From positions 5,394,001-5,458,000 of the forward strand of contig NC_081335.1 in the NCBI RefSeq assembly GCF_022539665.2: a stretch of DNA of 64,000 bases. The letters run 5' to 3'. Below, piece by piece: positions 63,560-64,000 of this stretch (position 1 is its first letter; every line of letters begins with the position of its first letter). The notes below the pieces were generated by a model. It had not been told where the DNA came from. It did not search any database and was given only the letters and a program-made list of their open reading frames with translations. The stretch is from Daphnia carinata (lineage: Eukaryota; Arthropoda; Branchiopoda; Diplostraca; Daphniidae). Both the position numbers and the translations under genes were made by a program.

Positions 63560-64000
63560 TCTAATAGAGCTATGAGATCGGTATCTTGAAAGTGAGTACA
63601 AGTCACAAGCGCCACCTGGTATCTAACTAACAAAATAATTGTCGTCGTAAAAGTACGCTCTTTCTGTGTTGCATATCTTGTCTTATCTATGTGCGGAACA
63701 GACGTACGGGCACAGTAAGTCTTATTTCACCTGATCTGCAAGGTTGGATAATTTTTAAAATTTTAATTCACGATATATAACTCCTAAAATATTTACGTTT
63801 AATGGTTAGCTATAAAGGTGAGCTAGGCGTGATGTCACTGGAATAAAAGAAACGTAAAAATTAGCAATTAAACGTACTGTATGAAAACGTTCACTCATAT
63901 CTTGCAAAGCGTAATACTGTGGAGACAGTTATTTAGGAAGCCAGAGGGCAGATGGCACTAGTGCCCTATACGAGCTATCAAAATTCCGATCTGGAAGCTC
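63560..64000. other. No gene recognised
   Basis: Unassigned flank. A GCGCCACCTGGTA word at 63609-63621 resembles the CTCF binding core, and CCAGAGGGCAGATGGC near 63941-63956 is similar; see findings. Confidence 0.3.

Overview
This is a eukaryotic window, and the gene content points to an arthropod. The evidence is spliced genes with short introns and GT/AG borders, a chitin-binding (RR-type) cuticle protein pair, an arthropod-type V-ATPase subunit G, and an array of TTAGG, the arthropod telomere unit. The mix of compact introns, BEL/Pao, Gypsy, pogo and hAT elements and duplicated cuticle and ABC genes suggests a branchiopod crustacean such as Daphnia; that identification is inference.

Layout. 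0.7-2.3 kb: a C2H2 zinc-finger relic. 3.2-5.7 kb: a Tc1-type transposase relic between two copies of a ~300 bp repeat. 5.9-6.9 kb: a KH-domain/coiled-coil relic. 6.9-14.9 kb: a nest of transposons. One pogo-type element (A) with visible inverted ends carries a solo LTR with its own target duplication; A appears to sit inside a second pogo-type element (B), and B is cut by a rearranged BEL/Pao element whose gag-protease part is inverted relative to its integrase part. 14.9-15.7 kb: a degenerate minisatellite and a foldback MITE. 17.4 kb: a dead cuticle-protein exon. 19.4-20.6 kb: a coiled-coil relic. 20.9-21.6 kb: a ~350 bp tandem duplication.

23.6-38.55 kb: a long-armed foldback element whose right arm is split by Gypsy-1 (24,261-38,342). 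Gypsy-1's reverse transcriptase is in turn split by Gypsy-2 (26,920-35,416). Both Gypsy elements have LTR pairs differing at one position and clear 4 bp target duplications. Gypsy-2 carries a third, envelope-like reading frame with a furin-type site and two membrane segments, making it an endogenous errantivirus-like element. 38.6-39.46 kb: a hAT relic with a recognisable 8 bp target duplication.

39.8-41.8 kb: two divergently transcribed cuticle genes, one intact and one with a one-base frame break. 42.6-43.1 kb: an ABC-transporter ATPase relic. 45.9-46.6 kb: an unrecognised 238-codon frame. 46.8-47.2 kb: a BEL/Pao relic. 51.85-52.33 kb: a pair of ~125 bp inverted repeats enclosing a ~200 bp TTAGG array. 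53.3-54.1 kb: V-ATPase subunit G (three exons, 117 aa). 55.7-59.9 kb: a nine-exon gene for a secreted protein with four CUB domains (784 aa, all phases consistent). The remainder is AT-rich sequence in which little could be recognised.

The confidently intact host genes are therefore few: one cuticle gene, V-ATPase G and the CUB gene. Most of the window is layered mobile-element history, readable in order from the target-site duplications.
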